Source of the DNA: Microvirga sesbaniae | GTDB lineage: Bacteria > Pseudomonadota > Alphaproteobacteria > Rhizobiales > Beijerinckiaceae | NCBI RefSeq assembly: GCF_025460805.1 | Contig: NZ_JAMXFJ010000008.1 | Location: 1-64,000 of the forward strand | Direction: 5' to 3' | DNA: 64,000 bases | Made by a program: the position numbers and the translations under genes | Notes under the pieces: model-generated | Databases searched by the model: none | What the model was told of the DNA's origin: nothing | What the model saw: only the letters and a program-made list of their open reading frames with translations | Shown: in pieces, positions 1 through 7,948 of the stretch | How the letters are laid out: each line of letters begins with the position of its first letter | Numbering within the stretch: position 1 is the first letter of the stretch

Positions 1-1
1 G

Positions 2-184
2 TGCAATCCCACGCGAAAGGTCCTGATCCCTTATGACTGTGAGGCCTACAAGGCGCGCAACCTGATCGAGCGCTGCTTCAACAAACTCAAACATTGCCGC
101 CGTATTGCCACCCGTTATGACCGAAGGACCGCAAACTTCCTCAGCTTCATTCTGATCGCCGCGGCACTACAATGGATGCGCTGA
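2..184 (+). pseudogene. IS5-type transposase, C-terminal end (cut by window edge)
   Basis: An open frame enters at the window edge and ends with TGA after 60 visible codons. The visible protein contains RNLIERCFNKLKHCRRIATR followed by a hydrophobic tail ending ALQWMR. This Y-(2)-R(3)-E(6)-K-like end (RNLIERCFNKLK) is typical of the catalytic C-terminus of IS5/IS1182-like DDE transposases. The start lies outside the window, so I cannot tell whether the copy is whole. It ends 16 bases before the IS630 element, so two unrelated insertion sequences sit side by side. Confidence 0.75.
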
Positions 185-213
185 ATGTCGATTCAGCCTA
201 GAGCCATTTCCGC

Positions 214-816
214 TTACTCCGGTTCATATCCAGCGGCCCTGAAGTAGTTGGCGCATTCCTCGGGCGAGAACTCGTCCAACAGCTCACCGATGGTCTGCCA
301 GAGCGCGTCCTTGGTGCGGGCAGCCGCCTTGCGCAGCAGTGCCTTAAGCTTGGCGAAGGCATTTTCAATTGGATTGAAGTCAGGGGAATACGGCAGCAGG
401 CGCCTCAACGTCGCCCCTGTTGCCGCAACAAGCTCCCGCACCGTCGCGCTCTTGTGCGGCGGCAGGTTGTCCAGGATCACCACGTCGCCCGGCCGGAGGG
501 TCGGCACCAGGATCTGCTCGACATAAGCCGCAAACCACGGGCCGGTCATCGGCCCATCCAGCACCATCGGCGCGGTAAACCCGCTCAAGCGTAGACCGGC
601 CACAAAGGTGGTGGTCTTCCAATGTCCGTGCGGCAGTCCGACCCGCAAGCGCTGGCCCCGCGCGCAGCGTCCATACAGGCGTGCCATCTTGGTCGAGGCG
701 CTGGTCTCGTCGATGAACACCAATCGTCCCGGGTCGAGATCCAGCTGCCCGTCAAACCAAGCCTGGCGCGCGGCTCTGACATCGGGCCGGTCGCGCTCGC
801 AGGCGTGGGCGGTTTT
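214..816 (-). CDS. IS630 transposase, catalytic frame (after frameshift)
   Basis: Read from the A run at 813-818, this frame gives KTAHACERDRPDVRAARQAW and then LVFIDETSAST (first catalytic Asp), VVILDNLPPHKS (second Asp) and LLPYSPDFNPIENAFAKLK (Glu), the DDE residues of IS630 transposases. The separate open frame starting at 723 lacks the upstream part that the family needs, so production probably requires frameshifting from the upstream frame. Comparing the two frames, the shift is +1 (or -2). It could be programmed, as in many IS630 members, or a disabling indel; the sequence alone does not decide. Confidence 0.82.
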   Translation of the reverse strand, partial: KTAHACERDRPDVRAARQAWFDGQLDLDPGRLVFIDETSASTKMARLYGRCARGQRLRVGLPHGHWKTTTFVAGLRLSGFTAPMVLDGPMTGPWFAAYVEQILVPTLRPGDVVILDNLPPHKSATVRELVAATGATLRRLLPYSPDFNPIENAFAKLKALLRKAAARTKDALWQTIGELLDEFSPEECANYFRAAGYEPE

Positions 817-1156
817 TTCTGACGGTGATCGCCCGCGCGTGGAAGAAGCGCCAGAGCGTGCCTATGCCAGCCGAGACGCCGCGCTCCTGCTTCAGCCTCG
901 CCTGCATTTCGTGAAGAATGATATGCGAGGAGGCTTCAATCAGCTCCAGGAGAAAAGCCGCATGCGCGTCGAGCTTGGAGCGCCTGGGTTGACCCTGCCG
1001 GCGGGCAGCCACCTCGCCGGATCGGGCGCGGCGCACCCACAGAACGGCGGTTGAGATGCCGACCCCATAGCGGGCGGCGGCCTGTCGCACTGAGGCGCCA
1101 CCCAGGGCTGTCTTGATCACCCGGTCCCGCAGATCCTGACTGTGAGCGCGTGCCAT
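752..1156 (-). CDS. IS630 transposase, N-terminal frame (DNA-binding part)
   Basis: The protein begins MARAHSQDLRDRVI, the usual opening of IS630-family OrfA. Its helix-turn-helix region (SVRQAAARYGVGISTAVLWVRR) is followed by a linker rich in R and Q. I chose the ATG at 1156 because the family begins there; the 12 upstream codons are not family-like. Translation in this frame runs off at 752, past the catalytic frame, which begins around a run of six A (minus strand; plus-strand T at 813-818). A +1 slip there joins it to the catalytic part. Confidence 0.85.
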   Translation of the reverse strand: MARAHSQDLRDRVIKTALGGASVRQAAARYGVGISTAVLWVRRARSGEVAARRQGQPRRSKLDAHAAFLLELIEASSHIILHEMQARLKQERGVSAGIGTLWRFFHARAITVRKNRPRLRARPARCQSRAPGLV

Positions 1157-1243
1157 GCCGTGCCTCCATGTCTGGAAGACAGCAGGCCACATCAGATCTC
1201 AAAGCGGAATCCCTCCGACTCGCAACAGTCGGAAAAGGCTCTA

Positions 1244-1334
1244 GAGCTGCCTCCCCTCACGTAGAATCATCTCTCGTCTTGGCCGAGCCGCATTGTTTGA
1301 CGGTGAACCGGATCCACTTCACCGAACAATGCTC
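1244..1334. repeat. Dispersed repeat family A, copy 1 (TA-flanked)
   Basis: This 91-bp unit starts GAGCTGCC and ends ATGCTC, with TA on both sides (1242-1243, 1335-1336). Similar copies lie at about 20201-20290 and 51830-51910, with a shortened one at 50055-50100. All share a core around GACGGTGAACCGGATCCAC. Both strands can be translated over short distances, but no start, RBS or family match supports coding. It abuts the IS630 right end directly. Confidence 0.75.
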
Positions 1335-1336
1335 TA

Positions 1337-1449
1337 GAGCATCGGACGGAAAAGTGGACCTGGTTTTCCGTTCTGACCGGTGCTCTCATTCAAGAAGAAA
1401 GCATCGGATGGATCCCAAAAGTGCAAGTCCACTTTTGGGTCCGATGCTT
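1337..1449. repeat. Dispersed repeat family B, copy 1 (TA-flanked)
   Basis: The unit begins GAGCATCGGACGG and ends CCGATGCTT before TA at 1450-1451. Positions 1367-1449 recur almost unchanged, but inverted, at 21371-21454. The ends form an inverted pair (AGCATCGG...CCGATGCT). From 1450 to 1741 I see no gene or recognisable signal. Confidence 0.75.
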
Positions 1450-1741
1450 TAGGTCGCGGGACTGCTTCGCGCTCAAGCCTGGATCAGCGCGACTCGCCGG
1501 ACGACCGCGAGAATCGTCCGCTCACGCCGCATGGGCAGACACCCAGTCTCCTTCTGCTACGGACCGATTTTTTTTGGAGAACTCCCGAGTGCCGCTGCAC
1601 CGGTCCTTTACGGGAGTCAGCGTGCCAGATCAGGCCCGGCATCCTGCATGCCGGCTACGGGACAAGCGGCACTTGCGGAGTTTCTCAACACAATCCGCCA
1701 AGAGCAGTCCTTCGCCACCTCACGCTCATAAGCCGTTGACA

Positions 1742-3406
1742 TCACGCACCATCGAGCATCCGACGCACCTTGGCGGCCAGCTCCGCATAGGTGAAGGGCT
1801 TACCGATCAGGTGCGTCCCGACGTCGAGGCGGCCGTGGTGGACGATGGCATTGGCCGTATAGCCGGTCGTGTACAAGACGGGGAGACCGGGCTTACGGCG
1901 TGTGACCTCGTCTGCGAGCGCCCGTCCGTTCATCCCGCCGGCCAGCACCACATCGGTGAATAGCAATGCGATCTCGGGATGCTGCTCGACAGCTGCCAGA
2001 GCCTCACGCCCGTCAGCTGCCTCGAGCACGCGGTATCCAAGATCGCGCAGCGCCTCGACGGCATACGTCCGCAGATCACGCTCGTCCTCCACGACCAGAA
2101 TGGTTTCACCAGCTCCCTTCACCATCGCCGGGCGCTTTGCCAGCGCCTCGGCAGGCTCCTGGTCGGAGCCGATCAGGCGAGGCAGGTAGATCTTGATCGT
2201 GGTGCCCTCACCCAGCTCGCTGTAGATCCTGACGTGCCCATTGGACTGGCGCACGAAGCCGTAGATCTGACTCAAGCCCAAGCCCGTTCCCTTGCCAGCT
2301 GCCTTGGTGGTGAAGAAAGGCTCGAACACCTTCTCCATCGTGGCCTTGTCCATGCCGGTTCCCGTATCCGAGACCGACACCTGCACGTATTGGCCGGGCG
2401 GTACGGGCTCGGCCAAGGCTTCCACATAGGCCTCATCTAGGCGGGTGTTGGCCGTCTCGATCGTGAGCTTGCCGCCATTCGGCATGGCATCGCGGGCGTT
2501 CACCGCCAGATTGACGATGGCGTTCTCCAACTGGTTGGGGTCGGCTTGCGTCCGCCATAGGCCGCCGGCCAGAACCGTCTCCAGCACAACCGTCTCGCCC
2601 AAGGTGCGGCGCAGCAGCTCGGACATGCCGGCCACCAGCTTGTTGGCGTCGACCGGCTTGGGATCGAGCGGCTGCCGGCGGGAGAAGGCCAGCAGTCGCT
2701 GCGTCAAAGTGGCGGCCCGACGGGTCGCCTCCATGGCATGATCGGCGGCGCGCTGGAGCCGCTCGTGGCCGTCGGGCAGACGGCGTTGCAACAGCTCGAT
2801 GTTGCCGACGATGATGGTCAGCAGGTTGTTGAAGTCGTGCGCGATGCCGCCGGTGAGCTGACCGACGGCTTCCATCTTCTGGGCCTGCCGCAGGGCCTCC
2901 TCGGCCTTCATGCGCTCGGCGACCTCCTGGGCGACCCGCTCCTCCAGGGTCTCGTTCAACCGTCTGAGTTCTTCCGTGGCCTGCTCGGCCTTCTGCCGGG
3001 CCAACAGGAGCTCGCGCTCGTACTTGCGCCGGTCGGTGGCATTGAACAGGGTGATGCGATGAACCATTGGGCGGCCGGCGGCGTCCAGCTTCTGGACGGT
3101 GTTGGCCAAAACCGGTAGTTTCCGCCCGTCCGCGCAGGTGAGATCGAACGCGATCTCGTTGACGAATCCCTGCATCCGCAGGAGCGGCGCGAAGTGCGTG
3201 TCGTAGAAGATCCTGCCGCCGATGCCGAGAAGGTCCTGGAAGCCCCTGTGGCCGACGAGGTCCTGCCGCTCCATGCCGATCCAGGTGAGGAAGGTCTGGT
3301 TGGCCCGGATGATGGTGCCGTCCGGAAGGGTCGAGAGATAGCCGCAGGGGGCGCTCTCGTAGAGTTCCTCGGCCGTCTCGGTCAGCGCTCCCTGATCGAT
3401 GGTCAC
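1742..3406 (-). CDS. PAS-domain hybrid histidine kinase with C-terminal receiver
   Basis: This is a 554-residue cytosolic sensor kinase with no membrane segment. An N-terminal PAS domain (about residues 10-125, ESAPCGYLSTLPDGTII opening) is followed by a coiled coil and a HisKA domain with phospho-accepting His in GGIAHDFNNLLT. The ATPase has N box NLAVNARDAMP and G box GTGLGLSQIYG. A receiver domain with acidic pocket VVEDE and TDVV forms the C-terminus. The GTG at 3406 overlaps the stop of the upstream hydrolase gene (GTGA), so the two are probably translationally coupled; the 61 upstream codons belong to that gene's antiparallel frame and are not PAS-like. The PAS resembles those of RsbP-type stress sensors, which use a partner RsbQ hydrolase. 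The output partner is unknown, since no separate response regulator or Hpt gene is adjacent. Confidence 0.88.
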   Translation of the reverse strand: MTIDQGALTETAEELYESAPCGYLSTLPDGTIIRANQTFLTWIGMERQDLVGHRGFQDLLGIGGRIFYDTHFAPLLRMQGFVNEIAFDLTCADGRKLPVLANTVQKLDAAGRPMVHRITLFNATDRRKYERELLLARQKAEQATEELRRLNETLEERVAQEVAERMKAEEALRQAQKMEAVGQLTGGIAHDFNNLLTIIVGNIELLQRRLPDGHERLQRAADHAMEATRRAATLTQRLLAFSRRQPLDPKPVDANKLVAGMSELLRRTLGETVVLETVLAGGLWRTQADPNQLENAIVNLAVNARDAMPNGGKLTIETANTRLDEAYVEALAEPVPPGQYVQVSVSDTGTGMDKATMEKVFEPFFTTKAAGKGTGLGLSQIYGFVRQSNGHVRIYSELGEGTTIKIYLPRLIGSDQEPAEALAKRPAMVKGAGETILVVEDERDLRTYAVEALRDLGYRVLEAADGREALAAVEQHPEIALLFTDVVLAGGMNGRALADEVTRRKPGLPVLYTTGYTANAIVHHGRLDVGTHLIGKPFTYAELAAKVRRMLDGA

Positions 3407-4227
3407 TCTGCTGCCGCCTTGATCGGGGCCGGCTCGCCCAGGAAGGCTTCCATGATAGCAATCGTCTCCTCGGGTGCGCTTAGGTTGGGGCAGTGCCCGG
3501 TCGCATTCATCAGAACAAGCTGGCTGCCCCTGAGGTTCTGGTGCATGTAGCGCCCGACCGTCTCCGGGGCGATGACGTCCTGGGAGCACTGGAGGATGAG
3601 CGCCTTGGTCTTCACCTTGGGAAGGTCGGCCCGGTTATCCGACAGGAAGGTCACACGGGCGAAGTGCTTGGCGATCTCCGGATTCGTGAGACAGAAGCTG
3701 TTGGAGAGTTCCTCGCCGAGTTCCGGCCGGTCCGGGTTGCCCATGATCACCGGCGCCATGGTGCTCGACCAGCCGAGATGATTGCTGTCGAGGACGTCGA
3801 GCAGGCCCTCGATGTCCTCCTGCTTGAACCCGCCGATGTAATCTCCATCGTTGACGTAGCGCGGCGACGGGCCGATCAGCACCAGCCGGTCGAATCGGTC
3901 CGGCTCCTGGATGGCGGCCAACACCCCGATCATGGCGCTCACCGAGTGCCCGACGAAAATCACGTCCTTCAGCTCCAGCTCACGGCAGATCGCGAGCACG
4001 TCCTCGGCGTAGCCGTGGAGGGAGCCGTACCTCGCCGGGTCGAAAGCGGTCGCGTCCGACTGGCCGTGGCCGACGTGGTCGAAGAGAATGATCTTGTAGC
4101 GATCCTCGAAGGCGGGCGTGATGAAGCGCCACATGTTCTGGTCGCAGCCGTAGCCGTGGGCAAACAGCATCGGCTGCTGACCCTTGCCGACAACCTTGAC
4201 ATTGTTGCGCTGAAGAACGGCGGACAT
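3403..4227 (-). CDS. rsbQ: RsbQ-like alpha/beta hydrolase (KAI2/D14-like fold)
   Basis: This 274-residue protein belongs to the RsbQ family (about 269 residues), which includes plant karrikin/strigolactone receptors. The catalytic triad is visible: Ser95 in GHSVSA, Asp217 in CSQDVIAP and His245 in GHCPNLS. The oxyanion region is FAHGYGCDQNMW (22-33). I chose the ATG at 4227 (MSAVLQRNNV) because homologues start there; upstream in-frame codons are unlike the family. No signal peptide is present. In Bacillus subtilis, RsbQ activates the PAS phosphatase RsbP, probably through a small hydrophobic ligand. Here the partner gene is a PAS histidine kinase with a GTGA overlap. The symbol is by family resemblance, not proven orthology. 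Confidence 0.85.
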   Translation of the reverse strand: MSAVLQRNNVKVVGKGQQPMLFAHGYGCDQNMWRFITPAFEDRYKIILFDHVGHGQSDATAFDPARYGSLHGYAEDVLAICRELELKDVIFVGHSVSAMIGVLAAIQEPDRFDRLVLIGPSPRYVNDGDYIGGFKQEDIEGLLDVLDSNHLGWSSTMAPVIMGNPDRPELGEELSNSFCLTNPEIAKHFARVTFLSDNRADLPKVKTKALILQCSQDVIAPETVGRYMHQNLRGSQLVLMNATGHCPNLSAPEETIAIMEAFLGEPAPIKAAAE

Positions 4228-4667
4228 GGACACTCCGTGCAATCCGAAGACTGATGGTAGGGCCGCTTGCTCCAGGGATAGGCGCAAGCTGCGCAGTTCG
4301 GCAGGAATATCTAAGGATCTCTGCTCCTGTTTCAACAGGAATGACCCGTGGTCTCGAACATGGGAAGGCCGCACGACCCGGCTGGTGCAGCCCGAGCGAG
4401 GCCTTGCACCGGGCCAGCGTGTCCGGCCTGTCGCGCAAGGTGATCGGTGTGGTCGACGGATTGCCGTGGCAGCAGGTCGGTGCATGGCGGCCGCGGCCGA
4501 CACACCAAGGAATGCGGTCCAGCTCCGTCCGAAGCCCGGCGGAAGCTTGGCGCGAATTTTACGAGGCGAACCCTTGGTCTGGCCGCTGACGTCAACCATA
4601 TTGGGCGATATCGCCCCAGTTTTGGAGTTCGCCTGCGCTCCCCACCCGGAAGGAGACACCCCAATCC
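4228..4667. other. Intergenic region between divergent rsbQ-like and mrpA genes
   Basis: About 440 bases separate the divergent starts. The long open frames here are antisense or high-GC shadows with no family resemblance. The region must hold both promoters, but I could not pick out convincing -35/-10 boxes. A clear ribosome site (AAGGAGAC) lies just before the mrpA ATG. Confidence 0.5.
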
Positions 4668-7604
4668 ATGTCCAGTGGCATGCTCCTCCTGGCCATTGTC
4701 GCCCTTCCTTTCATCGGGAGCCTCGTGGCCGCCTTCCTGCGCCAGGACGCCAGGAATGGCGCCGCCTTCCTGGCCGGGACCGTGGCCCTGTGCGCCACGG
4801 TGCTGACGGCCATCCAGTATCCGGCCGTCCATCGGGGCGGTGCCCTGCGCATCAGCGCCGAATGGCTGCCGACCCTTGGCCTGGACTTCACCCTGCGCAT
4901 GGACGGCTTTACCTGGCTGTTTTCCATGTTGGTCGCCGGCATCGGGTTCCTGGTGGCGCTCTACGCGCGCTACTACATGTCGCCCGCCGACCCGGTGCCG
5001 CGCTTCTTCGCATTCCTGCTCGCCTTCATGGGCGCCATGCTGGGCATCGTGCTGTCCGGCAACCTCATCCAGCTCGTCTTCTTCTGGGAGCTGACCAGCC
5101 TGTTCTCGTTCCTGCTCATCGGCTACTGGCACCACAACGCCAGCGCGCGCGACGGCGCTCGCATGGCGCTCACGGTCACGGCCACCGGCGGGCTGTGCCT
5201 GCTCGCAGGCGTCCTGCTGATCGGCCATGTCGTCGGCAGCTACGATCTCGACCGGGTGCTGGCATCGGGCGGCACGATCCGCAGCAGCAGCCTGTATCTG
5301 CCGACCCTGATCCTGGTCCTGCTCGGGGCCTTGACCAAGAGCGCCCAGTTCCCGTTCCACTTCTGGCTGCCGCACGCCATGGCGGCGCCCACGCCGGTCT
5401 CGGCCTACCTCCATTCGGCCACCATGGTGAAGGCGGGCGTGTTCCTGCTGACCCTGCTCTGGCCCGTGCTGTCCGGCACGGAAGCGTGGTTCTACGTTGT
5501 GGTGTCGGCGGGCCTCTGCACCCTGCTTCTCGGTGCCTATGCGGCCATCTTCCAGCAGGACCTCAAGGGTCTGCTGGCCTATTCCACCATCAGCCATCTC
5601 GGCCTGATCACGCTCCTGCTCGGCCTCAGCAGCCCCTTGGCCGCCGTGGCGGCGATCTTCCACACCATCAACCATGCGACCTTCAAGGCGTCGCTGTTCA
5701 TGGCGGCCGGCATCATCGACCACGAGTCGGGCACCCGCGACATCCGGCGCCTGAGCGGCCTGTTCCGGTTCATGCCGATCACCGCCACCCTGGCGATGGT
5801 CGCGGCCGCCGCCATGGCCGGCGTCCCCCTGCTCAACGGCTTCCTGTCCAAGGAGATGTTCTTCGCCGAGGCGGCGGCCTTCCACGTCGACTCGCTGCTC
5901 GACCATTCCCTGCCCTACTTTGCCATGCTGTTCAGCGCCTTCAGCGTCGCCTATTCCCTGCGGTTCATTCACGGCGTCTTCTTCGGCCCTCCGCCGGTCG
6001 ACCTGCCGCGCACGCCGCACGAGCCACCCCACTGGATGCGGTTTCCCGTCGAGTTCCTCGTCCTGGCGTGCCTGCTCGTCGGCATCCTCCCGGCGATGAC
6101 CATCAAGCCGTTCCTCGCCACGGCAGTGCGTGCGGTCCTGGGGCCTGACACCCCTTACTACAGCCTGGCCGTCTGGCACGGCTTCAACGAGCCCCTGCTC
6201 ATGAGCCTGATCGCGCTCACCGGCGGCGTCATCCTGTACTGGCTGTTGCAAGGCTACCTAGCGAAGGGAATCGACGGTCCTCCCCTGATGCGCCGCCTCA
6301 AGGGCCAGCGCATCTTCGAGCGCGTGCTCGTCACCCTGTCGTGGAAGTGGGCCCGGTCCCTGGAGCGCGTCGTCGGCACCCAGCGGCTTCAGCCGCAACT
6401 GCGCCTGCTGGTGGGGTTCGCCGTGCTCGCGGCCCTCTGGCCGCTCTACCGTCGGGGCTTCGAGGCCGGCTCCCGCCCGGGCACGGCCTTCGACCCCGCC
6501 TTCCTCCTGCTCTGGATCGTCGGCGGCCTGTGCGCCATCGGCGCCGCCTGGCTGGCCAAGTTCCACCGCCTCGCGGCCATGGTCCTGCTCGGCGGGGCCG
6601 GGCTCGTCACCTGCATCACCTTCGTGTGGTTCTCGGCGCCCGACCTCGCCATCACCCAGCTCCTGGTCGAAATCGTCACGACCGTGCTGATCCTTCTTGG
6701 CCTGCGCTGGCTGCCGAAGCGGGTCGAGGTCATGGGCGAGAGCCTCTCGATGGGAGCCCATGACAGGATGCGGCGCGCGCGGGACCTGATGCTCGCCGTC
6801 GCGGCCGGCACGGGCATGACACTGCTCGTCTACGCCACGCTCACGCGGCCGCTTCCCAACACGATCTCGCGCTACTTCATCGAGAACGCTTACTCCGAAG
6901 GGGGCGGCCGCAACGTCGTCAACGTCATCCTGGTCGACTTCCGCGGCTTCGACACCTTCGGCGAGGTCGTGGTGCTCGCTGTGGTGGCGATCACGATTTT
7001 CTCGCTTCTGCGCCGCTTCCGCCCGGCGCCCGAGAGCCTTGACGCGCCCGAGCAGCAGCAGGTCCAGGATGCCTACGACAGAGCCCGTCCGGATCGGGCG
7101 GTAGGTGATACCCTGGCCGATTATCTCACCATCCCGGGCATCATCATGCAGTGGCTGTTCCCGGTGATCATCATGGTCGCGATCTATCTGTTCCTGCGCG
7201 GCCACGACATGCCGGGCGGAGGCTTCGCGGCCGGGGTCACGATGTCGATCGCCATCATCCTGCAATACATGGCGGGCGGGACGCGCTGGGTCGAGGCGCG
7301 GTTGCGGATCCTTCCCGTCAGTTGGATCGGCCTCGGGCTTCTCTGCGCCGCCCTCACGGGGGTCGGGGCCTGGGCGTTCGGCCACCCGTTCCTGACCTCC
7401 TCCTTCCGGTATGTCGACCTGCCCGCCATCGGCAAGGTGCCCGCTGCCACCGCGCTGCTGTTCGACCTTGGCGTCTTCGCTGTCGTGGTGGGTTCCACCG
7501 TGCTCATCCTGGTCGCCCTGGCGCACCAGTCGGTCAGAACACCGCGCGCCGCCCGTCCGCCGCTCCCGGCCGAGAGGCCTGCCCCTACAAAGGAGAATGC
7601 ATGA
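4668..7604 (+). CDS. mrpA: Mrp Na+/H+ antiporter, fused subunits A and B
   Basis: This 978-residue polytopic membrane protein is the large subunit of the Mrp (Mnh/Pha) cation/proton antiporter. The N-terminal part is NuoL-like, with the key Glu141 (FFWELTSLFSF), Lys224 (ALTKSAQFPFHFWLP) and the His249/Lys255 region (LHSATMVKAGVF). After about residue 780 comes a DUF4040/MrpB-like segment (LFPVIIMVAIYLFLRGHDMPGGGF), so the A and B subunits are one protein, as in other alphaproteobacterial group 2 systems. The ATG follows AAGGAGAC. It overlaps mrpC by ATGA. The complex exchanges Na+ (or K+) for H+ at the cytoplasmic membrane. Confidence 0.95.
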   Translation: MSSGMLLLAIVALPFIGSLVAAFLRQDARNGAAFLAGTVALCATVLTAIQYPAVHRGGALRISAEWLPTLGLDFTLRMDGFTWLFSMLVAGIGFLVALYARYYMSPADPVPRFFAFLLAFMGAMLGIVLSGNLIQLVFFWELTSLFSFLLIGYWHHNASARDGARMALTVTATGGLCLLAGVLLIGHVVGSYDLDRVLASGGTIRSSSLYLPTLILVLLGALTKSAQFPFHFWLPHAMAAPTPVSAYLHSATMVKAGVFLLTLLWPVLSGTEAWFYVVVSAGLCTLLLGAYAAIFQQDLKGLLAYSTISHLGLITLLLGLSSPLAAVAAIFHTINHATFKASLFMAAGIIDHESGTRDIRRLSGLFRFMPITATLAMVAAAAMAGVPLLNGFLSKEMFFAEAAAFHVDSLLDHSLPYFAMLFSAFSVAYSLRFIHGVFFGPPPVDLPRTPHEPPHWMRFPVEFLVLACLLVGILPAMTIKPFLATAVRAVLGPDTPYYSLAVWHGFNEPLLMSLIALTGGVILYWLLQGYLAKGIDGPPLMRRLKGQRIFERVLVTLSWKWARSLERVVGTQRLQPQLRLLVGFAVLAALWPLYRRGFEAGSRPGTAFDPAFLLLWIVGGLCAIGAAWLAKFHRLAAMVLLGGAGLVTCITFVWFSAPDLAITQLLVEIVTTVLILLGLRWLPKRVEVMGESLSMGAHDRMRRARDLMLAVAAGTGMTLLVYATLTRPLPNTISRYFIENAYSEGGGRNVVNVILVDFRGFDTFGEVVVLAVVAITIFSLLRRFRPAPESLDAPEQQQVQDAYDRARPDRAVGDTLADYLTIPGIIMQWLFPVIIMVAIYLFLRGHDMPGGGFAAGVTMSIAIILQYMAGGTRWVEARLRILPVSWIGLGLLCAALTGVGAWAFGHPFLTSSFRYVDLPAIGKVPAATALLFDLGVFAVVVGSTVLILVALAHQSVRTPRAARPPLPAERPAPTKENA

Positions 7605-7948
7605 TGGAGATCGTCTTCGCGCTCGCGGTCGGCATCCTGACCGCCTCGGGGGTGTGGCTCCTGCTGCGTCCGCGCACCTTCCAAGTCATCATCGGCCTGT
7701 CCCTGCTGTCCTACGCCGTGAACCTGTTCATCTTCGGCATGGGCCGCCTGCGGGTCGGGGCACCACCGGTCCTGGAGAACCCCGAGGCCGTCGATCCGGC
7801 GCTCTATGCCGACCCGCTGCCGCAGGCGCTCGTGCTGACCGCCATCGTGATCAGCTTCGCGACGACGGCCCTGTTCCTCGTCGTCCTTCTGGCCTCGCGC
7901 GGCCTCACGGGCACCGACCACGTCGACGGCCGGGATGATCCGCGATGA
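7601..7948 (+). CDS. mrpC: Mrp antiporter subunit C (NuoK-like)
   Basis: This 115-residue protein has three membrane segments and the NuoK-like stretch LRPRTFQVIIGLSLLSYAVN. Its end, QALVLTAIVISFATTALFLV, is typical of MnhC. Translation begins at the ATG that overlaps the mrpA stop (ATGA). The following ATG at 7604 is an alternative one codon later. The longer upstream frame is an mrpA shadow. It overlaps mrpD by four bases. Confidence 0.93.
   Translation: MMEIVFALAVGILTASGVWLLLRPRTFQVIIGLSLLSYAVNLFIFGMGRLRVGAPPVLENPEAVDPALYADPLPQALVLTAIVISFATTALFLVVLLASRGLTGTDHVDGRDDPR

Larger units (their letters stand above)
201..1241 (-). mobile_element. IS630-type insertion sequence, 1041 bp, TA-flanked
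   Basis: The element is bounded by imperfect inverted ends GAGCCATTTCC (left) and GGAAAAGGCTC (right, inverted), which differ at one position. Both sides are flanked by the dinucleotide TA (199-200 and 1242-1243), the target duplication expected for the IS630/Tc1-mariner superfamily. It carries two overlapping transposase frames on the minus strand. The ends, TA flanks and near-complete coding capacity suggest a recent, possibly active copy. Its right TA is shared with the first of two short TA-bounded repeats, so three TA elements lie end to end. Confidence 0.88.

Noticed and set aside
1244-1334. Short peptide shared among family A repeats
   Set aside because: The open frame is preserved by sequence identity of the copies, lacks a start and ribosome site, and is broken at 50055.
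4332-6251. 639-codon frame antisense to mrpA
   Set aside because: High-GC shadow of a certain membrane protein gene; composition is low-complexity (E, H, Q, R, G) and no domain is seen.
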